A stretch of DNA of 64,000 bases. It comes from Rhizobium indicum (GTDB lineage Bacteria; Pseudomonadota; Alphaproteobacteria; Rhizobiales; Rhizobiaceae). Under the pieces are notes generated by a model. The model ran no database searches. It saw only the letters and a program-made list of their open reading frames with translations, and was not told the origin of the DNA. A program made the position numbers and the translations under genes. Below, piece after piece: positions 1 to 9,226 of this stretch. The stretch is from NCBI RefSeq assembly GCF_005862305.2, contig NZ_CP054021.1:3133501-3197500 (forward strand), given 5' to 3'. Each line of letters begins with the position of its first letter. Position 1 is the stretch's first letter.

Positions 1-410
1 TTCCAACCGGGTGGCGCCATCTCGAAGCTCGAGAATTCGAAGCCGGGTGAGACGGTGCAGCCGACCAGGGTGAAATCGCCGAGGGTTTCGGCCGATTGCC
101 ACCAATTGGCGGGAATGATTGCTTGCGGCCGCTCGCCGGCAGGAAGATTCGTTCCGAGCGTCAGGGTCTCGCTTGCCGTTCCGTCTTCCGACCGATGCAG
201 CGAGAGCGGCGCGCCGGCGTAATAATGCCAGACCTCGGCCGCATCATGGACACGATGCCAGTGCGAACGTTGCCCCCTGGTCAGCAGATAATAGATCGCC
301 GTCGAATGGCCGCGTTCTCCGCCCGCCGTATCGCGGAACGTCTGCACGTACCAGCCACCTTCGGGATGCGGCTGCATGCCGAGTTCGCTGATGATGTCCT
401 CAGGCGACAT
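1..410 (-). CDS. DUF985 cupin-family protein (3' end cut by window edge)
   Basis: The frame begins at an ATG at 410 ([11 protein letters not shown]) and stays open to the window edge, giving 136 codons without a stop. Visible stretches include HPEGGWYVQTFRD, TAIYYLLT, HWHRVHDAAEVWHYYAG and VGCTVSPGFEFSSFEMAP, which match the small cupin family DUF985. These are single-domain beta-barrels of about 140-170 residues with no well-established reaction, so most of the protein should be present. The ATG shares one base with the TGA stop of gloB (TGATG), so the two are probably translationally coupled in one operon. The family call is firm; the function is unknown. Confidence 0.85.
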   Translation of the reverse strand, partial: MSPEDIISELGMQPHPEGGWYVQTFRDTAGGERGHSTAIYYLLTRGQRSHWHRVHDAAEVWHYYAGAPLSLHRSEDGTASETLTLGTNLPAGERPQAIIPANWWQSAETLGDFTLVGCTVSPGFEFSSFEMAPPGW

Positions 411-1180
411 CAGAAATGGTCCTTGCGCTTGCGGATCTCTGCAAAGACTTCCTCGTTGGTCTTACCTTCCATCAGCAGATTGCGGCGGATCGCCGGATCG
501 GCGGCGCGCAGAAACGGGTTGGTTTCCTTTTCCAGCCCCAGCGTCGTCGGGATGGTGAATTTGCCGTCGGCGCGCAAGGCCTCGATCTCGGCGGCGCGGT
601 TCTTCAGTCGCTCATTGTCGGGATCGACGGTCAGCGCGAAGCGGGCATTGGACAATGTGTATTCATGGCCGAAATAGATGGCGGTCTCATCGGGCAGCAC
701 GGCGAGTTTCTGCAGGGAATGCCACATATCGGCGGCCGGGCGTTCGAACAGCCGGCCGCAGCCGAGCGCAAACAGCGTGTCGGCGGCAAACAGCAGCTTG
801 TCATCGGCAAAGTAATAGCAGATGTGGCCGGCGGTGTGGCCGGGCGTCTCGATGACGTTGACCGTGTGATCGCCGAAAAGGAAGCTGTCGCCATCGGCCA
901 TCGTCCGATCGAGGCCGGGAATGGCAATGGCCTCGTTGATCGGGCCGATGATCTCACAGCCGAACTGTTCCTTCAGTGCCAGGTTGGCAGTGACATGGTC
1001 GGTGTGATGATGCGTGGTGAAGATATGGGTGATTTTCCAGCCGCGACGTGTCGCCGCTTCCAGAATCGGCGCCTCCTCCGGCGCATCGATCGCCGCGGTA
1101 AAGCCTGTCTCCGGATCATGCACGAGAACGCCGAAATTGTCGGTGCGGCAGAGAAAAACGTCTAATTCCAAAGGTTTCAT
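410..1180 (-). CDS. gloB: Hydroxyacylglutathione hydrolase (glyoxalase II)
   Basis: 256 residues, the normal length for glyoxalase II. The enzyme hydrolyses S-D-lactoylglutathione to D-lactate and glutathione, the second step of cytosolic methylglyoxal detoxification. The metallo-beta-lactamase metal motif THHHTDH lies at residues 56-62 (H57, H59, D61, H62). Further ligand regions follow at [23 protein letters not shown] and FGHEYT. The C-terminal helical glutathione-binding domain ends in a typical RKRKDHF. The gene is divergent from the methyltransferase at 1270 and overlaps the downstream cupin gene by one base. Confidence 0.96.
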   Translation of the reverse strand: MKPLELDVFLCRTDNFGVLVHDPETGFTAAIDAPEEAPILEAATRRGWKITHIFTTHHHTDHVTANLALKEQFGCEIIGPINEAIAIPGLDRTMADGDSFLFGDHTVNVIETPGHTAGHICYYFADDKLLFAADTLFALGCGRLFERPAADMWHSLQKLAVLPDETAIYFGHEYTLSNARFALTVDPDNERLKNRAAEIEALRADGKFTIPTTLGLEKETNPFLRAADPAIRRNLLMEGKTNEEVFAEIRKRKDHF

Positions 1181-1269
1181 CGTTCAATAATCCCTTATCC
1201 CAGGAGTCTCGCGGAAATGTAGAGGTTCCGGCCTTGAAGTCCAACCGCCCGCTGATAACATTTGTCGCA

Positions 1270-2025
1270 ATGCACGCCGATATCGTCGACTTACGCCAGT
1301 TCTATCATTCCGAGCTCGGACGTCTTGCCGAGCAGTCGATCGCCATGGCGCTGTCCTCGCTCTGGGTGCGGCTGCCGCAGGAGCGTCTGGTCGGTCTCGG
1401 TTATGCCGTGCCCTTCCTCGATCGCTTCCAGGCCGATACCGAACGCACCTTCGCCTTCATGCCGGCCGGGCAGGGCGCGGTGAACTGGCCGATGGGCTCG
1501 CTCTCGACGACGGCGCTGGTTTTCGACGAGGAATTGCCGCTGCCGGATTCCTCGATCGACCGGGTGCTGATGGTGCATTCGCTGGAATTTGCCGAAAGCC
1601 CGCGCGAGACGCTGAAGGAGCTCTGGCGGGTGCTGGCGCCGGGCGGACGGCTGGTCATCGTCGTGCCGAACCGGCGCGGCGTCTGGGCACGCATGGAGCA
1701 TACGCCCTTCGGTTCGGGCCGGCCCTATTCCCGCGGTCAGCTGACAAATCTGCTGCGCGAGACGAATTTCACGCCGGGCGCGACGGCTGAAGCGCTGTTC
1801 TTCCCGCCTTCGAAGCTCAGAACCATCCTGCGCCTGCGGCGCGCCTTCGAGCGGATCGGCCGAACGCTTTGGCCGGCCTTCTCGGGCGTCATCATCGTCG
1901 AAGCGCAGAAGCGGCTCTATCAGGGGCTGCCGGTTGCTGCGCGGGCCTCCCGCCGCGTCTTCGTGCCGGTTCTCGCACCTCATGGCGTGCCGACCACACG
2001 CACGACAGCGCCGCGCGTCTTTTAA
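1270..2025 (+). CDS. Class I SAM-dependent methyltransferase
   Basis: 251 residues from the ATG at 1270 (MHADIVDLRQFY). An in-frame TTG at 1234 would add 12 residues, but the ATG form has the typical N-terminus. The Methyltransf_11 core is recognisable late in the fold, with DSSIDRVLMVHSLEFAE (acidic loop and motif II) followed by LKELWRVLAPGGRLVIVVPNRRGVW (post-II/III). The glycine-rich motif I is degenerate. The substrate is unknown. The gene sits head-to-head with gloB, a pairing I recall from other rhizobia. Its last codons (R-V-F-stop) lie inside a dispersed hairpin repeat that supplies the TAA at 2023-2025. Confidence 0.8.
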   Translation: MHADIVDLRQFYHSELGRLAEQSIAMALSSLWVRLPQERLVGLGYAVPFLDRFQADTERTFAFMPAGQGAVNWPMGSLSTTALVFDEELPLPDSSIDRVLMVHSLEFAESPRETLKELWRVLAPGGRLVIVVPNRRGVWARMEHTPFGSGRPYSRGQLTNLLRETNFTPGATAEALFFPPSKLRTILRLRRAFERIGRTLWPAFSGVIIVEAQKRLYQGLPVAARASRRVFVPVLAPHGVPTTRTTAPRVF

Positions 2026-2102
2026 GACGCGCAAAGGACGCTGTAGCACTTTGAATGCTGCATAATTTTATCCTTAAATCGATTCCGATTTAAGGAATTA
2101 TG
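2013..2102. repeat. Dispersed hairpin repeat, family 3 (copy 1)
   Basis: A hairpin with 8-bp arms GCGCGTCT (2013-2020) and AGACGCGC (2025-2032) is followed by a TTTGAATGCTGCATAATTTTAT segment and a second palindrome built on CCTTAAATC / GATTTAAGG ending at GGAATTATGC. A second copy sharing the GCGCGTCTTTT hairpin and the AATGCTGCATAATTTTAT segment lies at 27689-27749. The element fills the gap before hisC and covers the end of the upstream methyltransferase gene. Confidence 0.7.
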
Positions 2103-2237
2103 CGGGAGCTGACGTCGCTCCCGGCGGTGTCCAACTGCTTGTGTCACGCCCATAGCTCTCGACAACAATCGCATTCCGCTTTAATGCCACTTGGTGTTTT
2201 TCAGCCCGGATTTACCGGCAATTCCAAGGTCGAACCC

Positions 2238-3347
2238 ATGAGCGTTGAGATGAGCAAGCCCGTTCCGCGTCCCGGTATTCTCGATATCGCAGCCTATGTG
2301 CCGGGCAAGGAACATGCGCCGGGTGTTGCCCGTGTCTACAAGCTCTCGTCCAACGAAACGCCGCTCGGCGCCAGCCCGAAGGCAATTGAGGCCTTCAAGA
2401 CGGTTGCCGACAATCTGGGGCGTTATCCCGACGGGCAGGCGATCGAACTGCGCGAGGCGATCGCCGCCGTGCACGGTCTCAATCCGGCAAACATCCTCTG
2501 CGGCAACGGTTCGGACGAGCTGCTCGGCCTGCTCTGCCATGTCTATCTCGGCGCCGGCGATGAGGGCATCATCACCGAGCACGGCTTCCTCGTCTACAAG
2601 ATCCAGATCCTGGGCGCAGGCGCCACGCCTGTCGTCGTCAAGGAGAAGGACTATACCGTCGATGTCGATGCGATCCTTGCCGCGGTGACGGAGAAGACGA
2701 AGATCGTCTTCATCGCCAATCCCGGCAATCCGACCGGCACCTATGTTTCCGTCAGCGAGATCCGCCGCCTGCAGGCCGGACTGCCGAAACATGTCGTCCT
2801 GGTGCTCGATGCGGCTTACGCCGAATATGTGCGCCGCAACGATTATGAAGCCGGCATCGAGGTCGTATCCTCCAATGCCAACGTGGTGATGACCCGCACC
2901 TTCTCGAAGGCCTATGGTCTTGCGGCGCTGCGCGTCGGCTGGATGTATGCGCCCGCCGAGATCGTCGACGCGCTGAACCGCGTGCGCGCGCCGTTCAACT
3001 TGAACGCACCGGCAATCGCCGCCGCAGCCGCTGCCATCCGCGATCAGGCCTTCATCCAGCAGGCCGTCTCCTTCAACCAGATGTGGGTGGAGACGCTGAC
3101 CCAGGCGCTCGAAGCGATCGGGCTGAAGGTGACGCCGTCCGTCGCCAATTTCGTCCTCATCCATTTCCCCGAGATCGACGGTAAGCGCGCCGCGGATGCC
3201 GACGATTTGCTGACGAGCCGCGGTTACATCCTGCGCGCCGTGCGCGGTTATGGCTTCGCCAATGCGCTGCGCATGAGCATTGGCCCCGAGGAGGCCAATC
3301 GCGGCGTGATTGCCGCGCTCACCGAATTCATGGGTCATCAGCCATGA
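2238..3347 (+). CDS. hisC: Histidinol-phosphate / aromatic aminotransferase
   Basis: 369 residues from the ATG at 2238 ([14 protein letters not shown]); the frame is open further upstream but the family length fits this start. It is a class I/II PLP aminotransferase, with [19 protein letters not shown] and the Schiff-base lysine in [13 protein letters not shown] (K224). HisC converts imidazole-acetol phosphate to histidinol phosphate. It overlaps tyrC by four bases (ATGA), not a his gene, so it may act mainly, or also, as the aromatic transaminase of Tyr/Phe synthesis, as dual-role HisC enzymes do. That role is inferred from context. Confidence 0.93.
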   Translation: MSVEMSKPVPRPGILDIAAYVPGKEHAPGVARVYKLSSNETPLGASPKAIEAFKTVADNLGRYPDGQAIELREAIAAVHGLNPANILCGNGSDELLGLLCHVYLGAGDEGIITEHGFLVYKIQILGAGATPVVVKEKDYTVDVDAILAAVTEKTKIVFIANPGNPTGTYVSVSEIRRLQAGLPKHVVLVLDAAYAEYVRRNDYEAGIEVVSSNANVVMTRTFSKAYGLAALRVGWMYAPAEIVDALNRVRAPFNLNAPAIAAAAAAIRDQAFIQQAVSFNQMWVETLTQALEAIGLKVTPSVANFVLIHFPEIDGKRAADADDLLTSRGYILRAVRGYGFANALRMSIGPEEANRGVIAALTEFMGHQP

Positions 3348-4267
3348 GCGTGCAGTTCGATCGTATCGCGCTGATCGGCATCGGCCTGATCGGATCGTCG
3401 CTCGCCTATGACATCAGGCGGCTTGGCCTTGCGAGGGAGATCGTCGTCGCCACACGCAGCCCCGATACGCTGAAGCGCGCGGAAGAGCTTGGCCTCGGCG
3501 ATCACTATACGGCGTCGTCGCAGGATGCCGTCACGGATGCCGATCTGGTGATCGTCTCGGTGCCGGTCGGCGCTTCGGAAAGTGTGGCGAAGGAGATCTC
3601 GGGAAACCTGAAGCCCGGGGCCATCGTCACCGATGTCGGTTCGACAAAGGCTTCTGTCATTGCGCAGATGCTGCCGCATATGCCTGATAATGTGCATTTT
3701 ATCCCCGGCCATCCGCTGGCCGGCACCGAGAAATCCGGCCCGGATGCCGGCTTTCCCGGCCTCTTCGAAGGTCGCTGGTGCATTTTCACGCCGGTCGCCG
3801 GCACCGATGAGACGGCGCTGAAGCGGCTTCGCAGCTTCTGGGAAGCGCTGGGCTCGAAAGTCGACGAGATGGATGCCGAGCATCACGACAAGGTGCTCGC
3901 CATCGTCTCACACCTGCCGCATATCATCGCCTACAATATCGTCGGCACCGCCGACGATCTGGAGACGGTGACGGAATCGGAAGTCATCAAATATTCCGCC
4001 TCCGGCTTTCGCGATTTCACCCGCCTTGCTGCCTCCGACCCGACGATGTGGCGCGACGTCTGCCTGCATAACCGCGATGCGATCCTCGAAATGCTGGCAC
4101 GGTTCTCGGAGGATCTCGCCTATCTGCAGCGCGCCATCCGCTGGGGCGAGGGCGACAAGATATTCGAACTCTTCACCCGCACGCGCGCCATCCGCCGTTC
4201 GATCGTCCAGGCTGGCCAGGATGTCGACGCGCCGGATTTCGGCCGCCATGCGCTAGACAAGAAGTAG
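3344..4267 (+). CDS. tyrC: Prephenate/arogenate dehydrogenase
   Basis: 307 residues. The N-terminal Rossmann motif [15 protein letters not shown] (near residues 11-25) binds NAD(P). Conserved prephenate dehydrogenase segments follow: [25 protein letters not shown] and the helical dimer domain with [21 protein letters not shown]. The enzyme decarboxylates prephenate to hydroxyphenylpyruvate (or arogenate to tyrosine). No chorismate mutase or ACT domain is fused. It is coupled to hisC through an ATGA overlap. The tyrC name follows the hisC-linked rhizobial and Zymomonas type; tyrA would be equally defensible. Confidence 0.93.
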   Translation: MSVQFDRIALIGIGLIGSSLAYDIRRLGLAREIVVATRSPDTLKRAEELGLGDHYTASSQDAVTDADLVIVSVPVGASESVAKEISGNLKPGAIVTDVGSTKASVIAQMLPHMPDNVHFIPGHPLAGTEKSGPDAGFPGLFEGRWCIFTPVAGTDETALKRLRSFWEALGSKVDEMDAEHHDKVLAIVSHLPHIIAYNIVGTADDLETVTESEVIKYSASGFRDFTRLAASDPTMWRDVCLHNRDAILEMLARFSEDLAYLQRAIRWGEGDKIFELFTRTRAIRRSIVQAGQDVDAPDFGRHALDKK

Positions 4268-4275
4268 CCGCGGCG

Positions 4276-4695
4276 ATGGTGGAGGTGGCACGTGCCGGCC
4301 GGGCGGATATCGACTGGCTGGCGCGCGAGGATGCTAGCGCCGGTGCGGCATGGGTATCGCGCTGCGTCGCGCTCGGCGAATATCTGGTTGCCAGGGAGGC
4401 CGATGAGATTGTCGGTTTCCTGCGCTTTTCCCGCTTCTGGGGCAGGGTTCCCTATATGGAAATGATCCGCGTCCTGCCCGGTCACCGCCGGTCGGGCGTC
4501 GGCACGGCGCTGTTTCTCGCCTGGGAAGACGCTATGCGCGGCGACGGCGCCCGCCTGCTGATGACGTCGAGCGAATGCGACGAAAGCCGGCCTCAGGACT
4601 GGCATCGCCGCAACGGATTTTCCGAAACCGGTGCGATCGAGCTGCCCGACCTGCAATCGGTGCCGGAAGTCTTCTTCATCAAGCGAATCGCCTGA
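4276..4695 (+). CDS. GNAT-family N-acetyltransferase
   Basis: 139 residues starting 8 bp after tyrC, so probably the third gene of the hisC-tyrC operon. The acetyl-CoA binding motif A is clear in MIRVLPGHRRSGVGTALF (R/Q-x-x-G-x-G/A type), followed by the WEDAMRGDGARLLMTSSE strand-helix and the C-terminal HRRNGFSETGAIEL. The substrate is unknown. It could modify an amino acid, a small molecule or a protein; the operon position does not decide this. Confidence 0.85.
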   Translation: MVEVARAGRADIDWLAREDASAGAAWVSRCVALGEYLVAREADEIVGFLRFSRFWGRVPYMEMIRVLPGHRRSGVGTALFLAWEDAMRGDGARLLMTSSECDESRPQDWHRRNGFSETGAIELPDLQSVPEVFFIKRIA

Positions 4696-4746
4696 AGCGC
4701 CTCGCGTCGAGCCGGAATCATGCGACGCGCTTCAGGCCTTTCCTAT

Positions 4747-4791
4747 GCATCCCGTTATCCCAGAAACCTCTGGACACTTTTGGGGGGATGC
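4747..4791. repeat. 44-bp palindromic element (family 1)
   Basis: GCATCCC at the left end and GGGATGC at the right end bound a 45-bp element containing CTCTGGACACTTTT, which resembles the CCGCTG-CACTTTT core of the copies at 7269, 15042, 38381 and 45194. It lies between the GNAT gene and the convergent DUF2125 gene. Confidence 0.6.
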
Positions 4792-4792
4792 A

Positions 4793-5794
4793 TCAGATCG
4801 GCGGAATCCGGCCGAGCGGGATGAAACCGCTGACGGTGGCATTGCCGCGATCGACGACGAGATCGACAGAGACTTTGTCGCCGCCGCCGGCAAGCGCCTT
4901 CAAGAGCTTGGTCGCCGTATTGACGGTCGAGGCGATATCCGGAAAGGCCTGTTTCAGGCTGTCCCCCCAAGGACCGAGCTGTTCGATCTCCAGCTTGAAT
5001 TTTCCCGAGAGCAAGCCCTGCTCATCGAAGGAGAAGGGGCCGGTGAGCGTCATCACCTTGCCGTCGCCGATGTCGGCGACGATGCGGCGCAGGTCGCCGG
5101 TGGCACCATTGAGGCCGTTCCGGTCACTGCCGTCGATCAGGCCGGCCTTGCCGGCGACGGTCAGATCGATGCTGGCAGACAATTTCGGGAAGATCTGCGG
5201 CCAGTCCTTGATCGCCGCGTTGGCGTCCTGCACGGAAATCGCACCGTCGAGATCGGCACCATTCTGGCGCAGATGGATTTCGGTGCGAGCGGCATCGAAG
5301 CTCATGGTCTGGCCGGTGTAGGAGGAGACGGCCATCGCCTTCAGACCTTCGATGACGGTCGAGCTGCGGTCGACGCCCTGCAGCCTGGTTGCAAGACTTG
5401 CCTGCAGGTCCGTCCATTGGGCCGAGATCGAAAGGCCGTTGCTGGTGCGGATTTCGGCCGGCGAATCGAGTTCCCAGACGATATTGCCGGGCGCATAGAC
5501 CTGGGCTGCCGAACGCAGTGCGCCGAAGGTGGCGGAGACGCCGTTGACATTGTCGTCGACGTCAATCTTCGAGCAGAACAGACCGATACGGAAGGGATAG
5601 CCGCGGAATTCGATATCGGAGCATTCGCCGCTGACGCCTGCCTGATCGCGCGGCGCGATCGCTTTCAGCACTGTGTTCTTCAGCGCCGAGGCCGCATAGA
5701 ACCAGCCGCCGGTATAAAGCGCAATCACCAGGAGGACGCCTCCACCCAGCAACCAGAATTTCTTACCGCTGCCGGATTGGCTTGACGCTGCCAT
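4793..5794 (-). CDS. DUF2125 domain-containing membrane-anchored protein
   Basis: 333 residues from the ATG at 5794 (MAASSQSGSGKKFW). The frame runs on upstream without a stop, but that part overlaps the divergent cyclotransferase gene and is not needed. A single N-terminal membrane segment (about residues 14-33, LLGGGVLLVIALYTGGWFYA) acts as a signal anchor. The rest looks periplasmic and matches DUF2125, an alphaproteobacterial family of unknown function (SDIEFRGYPFRIGLFCSKI, LDSPAEIRTSNGLSISAQW). A predicted envelope protein; no reaction can be assigned. Confidence 0.85.
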   Translation of the reverse strand: MAASSQSGSGKKFWLLGGGVLLVIALYTGGWFYAASALKNTVLKAIAPRDQAGVSGECSDIEFRGYPFRIGLFCSKIDVDDNVNGVSATFGALRSAAQVYAPGNIVWELDSPAEIRTSNGLSISAQWTDLQASLATRLQGVDRSSTVIEGLKAMAVSSYTGQTMSFDAARTEIHLRQNGADLDGAISVQDANAAIKDWPQIFPKLSASIDLTVAGKAGLIDGSDRNGLNGATGDLRRIVADIGDGKVMTLTGPFSFDEQGLLSGKFKLEIEQLGPWGDSLKQAFPDIASTVNTATKLLKALAGGGDKVSVDLVVDRGNATVSGFIPLGRIPPI

Positions 5795-5845
5795 GATGTT
5801 CTCCAATGGTGAATCGCAAATGTGATTCCCGGTCTGGCGTGCGAT

Positions 5846-6376
5846 ATGGACGAATTTTGGGTATTTGGCTACGGTTCGCTGATGTGGAATCCGGGCTTCG
5901 AGTTCATGGAGCGGGCAGAGGCCCTGGTCTACGGCTACAGGCGTTCGCTCTGCGTCCGCTCCTTTGTCCATCGTGGCTCCCGCGACAATCCGGGCCTGGT
6001 TCTCGGCCTCGACAGGGGTGGCGCCTGCCGCGGCATGGCTTTCCGCATTTCGCCGGAAAAATGGGATGAGGTGATCGATTATCTCCGCGCCCGCGAGCTG
6101 GTCACCAATGTCTACCTGGAGCGCCGGGTGCGGCTGCAGCTTGCCGGACGGCGCCGGGTGGAGGCGGTCGCCTACATCATCGACCGCGAGCATGAACAAT
6201 ATGCCGGCGCGCTCGATGCGCTGGCGGCGGCGCGCGTGGTGAACGAAGCAAAAGGCCAGTCTGGTCCGAATGACGCCTATGTCTTCAACACGCTGACGCA
6301 TCTGAAGCAGATGGGCATTCGCGACCATTGGCTGGAGCAGGTCGTCAACGAAGTGGAGCGGCTACGCGCCGCCTGA
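5846..6376 (+). CDS. Gamma-glutamylcyclotransferase (ChaC-like)
   Basis: 176 residues from the ATG at 5846 (MDEFWVFGYGSLMW); a GTG at 5822 would add eight residues. The ChaC/GGCT fold shows the substrate-binding loop FGYGSLMWNPGFE and the repeated Arg-rich strand YRRSLCVRSFVHRGS. Members cleave gamma-glutamyl peptides, and ChaC types degrade glutathione to 5-oxoproline and Cys-Gly. The catalytic glutamate should lie in the DYLRARELVTNVY region. It is divergent from the DUF2125 gene. Assignment to glutathione rather than another gamma-glutamyl amine is inference. Confidence 0.88.
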   Translation: MDEFWVFGYGSLMWNPGFEFMERAEALVYGYRRSLCVRSFVHRGSRDNPGLVLGLDRGGACRGMAFRISPEKWDEVIDYLRARELVTNVYLERRVRLQLAGRRRVEAVAYIIDREHEQYAGALDALAAARVVNEAKGQSGPNDAYVFNTLTHLKQMGIRDHWLEQVVNEVERLRAA

Positions 6377-6378
6377 TC

Positions 6379-7176
6379 TCAGCCAGTTGCCGCGTTCAGC
6401 TTGCGCAACTCGACCAGCCTTTCGACCGCCGTCGGCGGGAGCGGCAGATGCGGATTTCGCTCGACGGTTTCGAGCAGGAGCTCGTCGCTTGCCCGCTCCG
6501 ATACCTCGATCAGATGGGTAAAAAAGGCGTCCGGATCCATTCCCGGCATGATCGGCGGCAGGATCCTCACCTTGAAATGGCCGGGATAACGACGAATGCT
6601 CCGTCGCGGCCAGAAGAGGCCGGGATGCATGGCGACCGGCACGACGGGGAGGTTAAGATCGCGGTACATGCGGGCGATGCCGTATTTATAGAGCGGTTCT
6701 GCGCCCGGCGGGCGGCGGGTGCCCTCCGGATAGATGATGAGCTGGCGGCCGGTCGAAAGCTCTTCCTTCGTGCGTTTCAGCACTTCCACCATCACCTTGC
6801 CGCGGGCGCCGCGATCGACCGGGATCATGCGCTGTTTCTTCGCATACCAGCCGAAGAGCGGAATCCACATCAGTTCGCGCTTCAGGATATAAACCGGATC
6901 CTTCAGCCAGGGCAGCAGTGCGTAGGTATCCCAGAAGGACTGATGCTTCGGCGCCAGGATGTAACTGCCGTCAGGCAGGTTCTCCAGGCCCTCGATCTCG
7001 AAGGTGGTGCCGACGATCACCCGCATCAGCCAGTGGTTGGAGCGCGCCCAGTTCTTCGGGATCGCATAGGCGATCTTGCGCGGCACCACGAAATAGTAGG
7101 GCGAGAGCACAATCATCCGGATGATGAGGTTGGCGTAGAAGATCGTGTTGAAGAGAACGGAACGCAGGGCGATCAT
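6379..7176 (-). CDS. plsC: Lysophospholipid acyltransferase (PlsC-type)
   Basis: 265 residues from the ATG at 7176 (MIALRSVLFN), which has GGGAAAG just upstream; an ATG at 7194 and a GTG at 7200 are in frame alternatives. The acyltransferase motifs are present: H-x4-D in PKHQSFWDTYALLPW, an Arg-containing block IPVDRGARGKV, YPEGTRRPPGAE and a final PVVPVAMHPGLFW. An N-terminal hydrophobic stretch (LIIRMIVLSPYYFVV) suggests membrane association. It would acylate 1-acyl-glycerol-3-phosphate to phosphatidate, although ornithine-lipid acyltransferases share the fold. It ends 2 bp from the convergent cyclotransferase gene. Confidence 0.88.
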   Translation of the reverse strand: MIALRSVLFNTIFYANLIIRMIVLSPYYFVVPRKIAYAIPKNWARSNHWLMRVIVGTTFEIEGLENLPDGSYILAPKHQSFWDTYALLPWLKDPVYILKRELMWIPLFGWYAKKQRMIPVDRGARGKVMVEVLKRTKEELSTGRQLIIYPEGTRRPPGAEPLYKYGIARMYRDLNLPVVPVAMHPGLFWPRRSIRRYPGHFKVRILPPIMPGMDPDAFFTHLIEVSERASDELLLETVERNPHLPLPPTAVERLVELRKLNAATG

Positions 7177-7268
7177 GAAACTTTCCCGAGGCATGCTCAC
7201 GCGACCGGCCTACACGATATTGCCCGCCATAAAAAGCGTTTGATGCTGCCTTGATGTAAAAGCCTGGA

Positions 7269-7312
7269 GCAATTCCAGCAAAAGTGCGCAGCGGTTTTGC
7301 GTCCGGAATTGC
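7269..7312. repeat. 44-bp palindromic element (family 1, reverse orientation)
   Basis: Exactly 44 bp, bounded by GCAATTCC and GGAATTGC. On the minus strand it reads GCAATTCCGGACGCAAAACC followed by GCTGCGCACTTTTGCTGGAATTGC, closely matching the copies at 38381 and 45194. It lies in the 252-bp gap between plsC and the YdcF gene, where I see no other feature. Confidence 0.75.
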
Positions 7313-7428
7313 GCAAAAACAAGAAGATAGCGCATGACCCCGAAAGTCGGAATCGATTTTCGCAAGGGATTATGCGCGACTTTCAAAGGGATGGACCGTC
7401 CTTGCGCGTCCTATCGAAGCGCGGCGCT

Positions 7429-8145
7429 CTATTCTTGGCCGGACGCACTTGCCGAGCGCAAGCCAGTGTGGCGGCCGAAGCCGGTGATGTTGCGGGCGCC
7501 AGTCAGCAGCACTTTCACATATTCGGCCAGCATGACGCGCATCGCATTCGGGTCGGTGAACCAGTTGCGGCTCTTCAAATCCGAGTTGACCACGGGATAA
7601 GCGATGAACTCGATGTCGGGATCGACATAGGAGAGCTCGGCGAGGCTTCGCGGCATGTGGTAGTTGTTGGTGACGATCAGAACGCTGCGGTATCCCTTGG
7701 CGTGGATCCAGTTCGAAGCTTCCTCGGCATTGCCGATCGTGTCGATCGCATCGTAGCCGATATCGACACAGCAGGAGAAGAGATCGGCCGAACCCTGCGT
7801 CATCTTGCGGATCTGTGCCGGTGTCGTCGTCGGGTGGGCGCCGGAAATGAGCAGGCGCTTGCCGGCACCCTTCTGCAGCAGCTCCACGGCCTGGTCGATG
7901 CGCTGGTAACCACCCGTCAATACCACAATGGCATCCGCTTTAGGCTCGGCCGGCGGCCTGAGTGTCGTCACCGAATCGGCAAAACGCAGAAAGCCGCCGA
8001 ACACCAGGGCGATTACCAGCAGGCAGCCAAAGCCGCCCCAGCGCAGCAGGCGGCGGATCGGCCCACGCCGCGGCGGCAGACCCGCCGGGCGATCAAGCTC
8101 CGGGTCCTGATGAATCGGGTTGGGTGTCGTGTGTCCCATCGTCAT
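7429..8145 (-). CDS. YdcF family protein (DUF218), membrane-anchored
   Basis: 238 residues. A proline-rich N-terminus is followed by one membrane segment (about residues 35-55, GGFGCLLVIALVFGGFLRF) and the DUF218 fold: ADAIVVLTGGYQRIDQAVEL, KRLLISGAHPTT, IDTIGNAEEASNW and SVLIVTNNYHMPRSLAEL. This family includes E. coli YdcF, SanA and ElyC, linked to envelope integrity; the biochemical activity is not settled. It lies 67 bp downstream of ftsX on the same strand and could be cotranscribed with ftsEX. Confidence 0.88.
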   Translation of the reverse strand: MTMGHTTPNPIHQDPELDRPAGLPPRRGPIRRLLRWGGFGCLLVIALVFGGFLRFADSVTTLRPPAEPKADAIVVLTGGYQRIDQAVELLQKGAGKRLLISGAHPTTTPAQIRKMTQGSADLFSCCVDIGYDAIDTIGNAEEASNWIHAKGYRSVLIVTNNYHMPRSLAELSYVDPDIEFIAYPVVNSDLKSRNWFTDPNAMRVMLAEYVKVLLTGARNITGFGRHTGLRSASASGQE

Positions 8146-8212
8146 GAATCGTGATTATACGCTGATTGCGGCGCGGAACAGACGCTTTCATGGCAAAACG
8201 GCACGGTCACGA

Positions 8213-9226
8213 TCAACTTCCGATGCCGTCCGTGCGTGTCGGGTCCGAGCGTAGCGTATCGATTTCGTAGATCGTCCGCATGACGGTGAGCCGGGCGGTG
8301 AAGGTGGTGAGCAGCGCGATGACGATCATCGTTGCGAAGATGCCGGCATAACCGAGCACGCCGACGGAGAAGGTGCCAAAGAGCGCGGTCGCCTGGTCCG
8401 TTTCGGGGGTGGCGAGGGTGCGGCTTTGCCAGAAACCGGCGGTGGCGAAGAAGAGGGCGGCAAGCGCGCTGCCGATCGCCGAGCCCTTGAGGCTGATCTT
8501 CAGGAAATGCTTCTGGAATTCGGTGGCGACGAAGGAGCTTTCGGCGCCGACGAAATGCAGCACCTCGACGACGTGACGATTGCCCGACAACGCGCCGCGC
8601 GTGGCGAAGACGACAGTGAGCACCATCGCCGTGAAAACCAGGAGCAGGATGCCGGTGCCGATCATCACAGTCGTGTGCGCCATGGACACCAACCGGTCGA
8701 CCCAGGTGCGGTGATCGTCAAGGGTGGCCTGCGGAATGCTTTCCTTCAGCAGCGCCCGCATCGAATCGAAATCCGGTGGATTGCTCTCGTCGATGGTGAT
8801 GATGACGAGGCGGGGAACGGGCAGATCCTTGAGATCGAGACCAGGGCCGAGCCAGGGTTCGAGCAGGCGAGCGGTCGCCGCCTCATCGACGATCTGGCCA
8901 CTCTTGGTGCCGACGAAGGTCAGCGCGAGATCGCGCGCCTGGGTCAGCGCCTTTTCCATGTCGAGATTGTCGTCCGGCTTGATCTGGATGGTAATCTCGC
9001 GCGAGATCTGGCTCTCCCAGCTGGCCGCCGTCGAGCGCACCATGCTGACGCCGCCGAGCGTCAGGCAGGCGAGAAAGGCCATGATTGATATCACCACCAT
9101 CAAGGCGCTGCCCTGGATGTTGGAAGGCGGCAGGATCGGCGCGGTCGGACGCACGCGCAATTCTGGCCGCTTCTGCTGGGTCTTGGCAGACGCCTTCTCG
9201 GGGTTTCTGGACGGGGGCTCAGTCAT
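8213..9226 (-). CDS. ftsX: Cell division ABC transporter permease-like protein FtsX
   Basis: 337 residues with the FtsX layout: a cytoplasmic Pro-rich N-terminus, a first membrane segment (about 42-62), a large periplasmic domain, and three C-terminal membrane segments (around ILLLVFTAMVLTVVFA, GSALAALFFATAGFW and GYAGIFATMIVIALL). FtsEX does not transport a solute; it couples ATP hydrolysis to activation of periplasmic peptidoglycan hydrolases at the septum. The ATG overlaps the end of ftsE by eight bases, so the pair is translationally coupled. An M23 peptidase is encoded at the right end of the window, but no link is shown. Confidence 0.93.
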   Translation of the reverse strand: MTEPPSRNPEKASAKTQQKRPELRVRPTAPILPPSNIQGSALMVVISIMAFLACLTLGGVSMVRSTAASWESQISREITIQIKPDDNLDMEKALTQARDLALTFVGTKSGQIVDEAATARLLEPWLGPGLDLKDLPVPRLVIITIDESNPPDFDSMRALLKESIPQATLDDHRTWVDRLVSMAHTTVMIGTGILLLVFTAMVLTVVFATRGALSGNRHVVEVLHFVGAESSFVATEFQKHFLKISLKGSAIGSALAALFFATAGFWQSRTLATPETDQATALFGTFSVGVLGYAGIFATMIVIALLTTFTARLTVMRTIYEIDTLRSDPTRTDGIGS

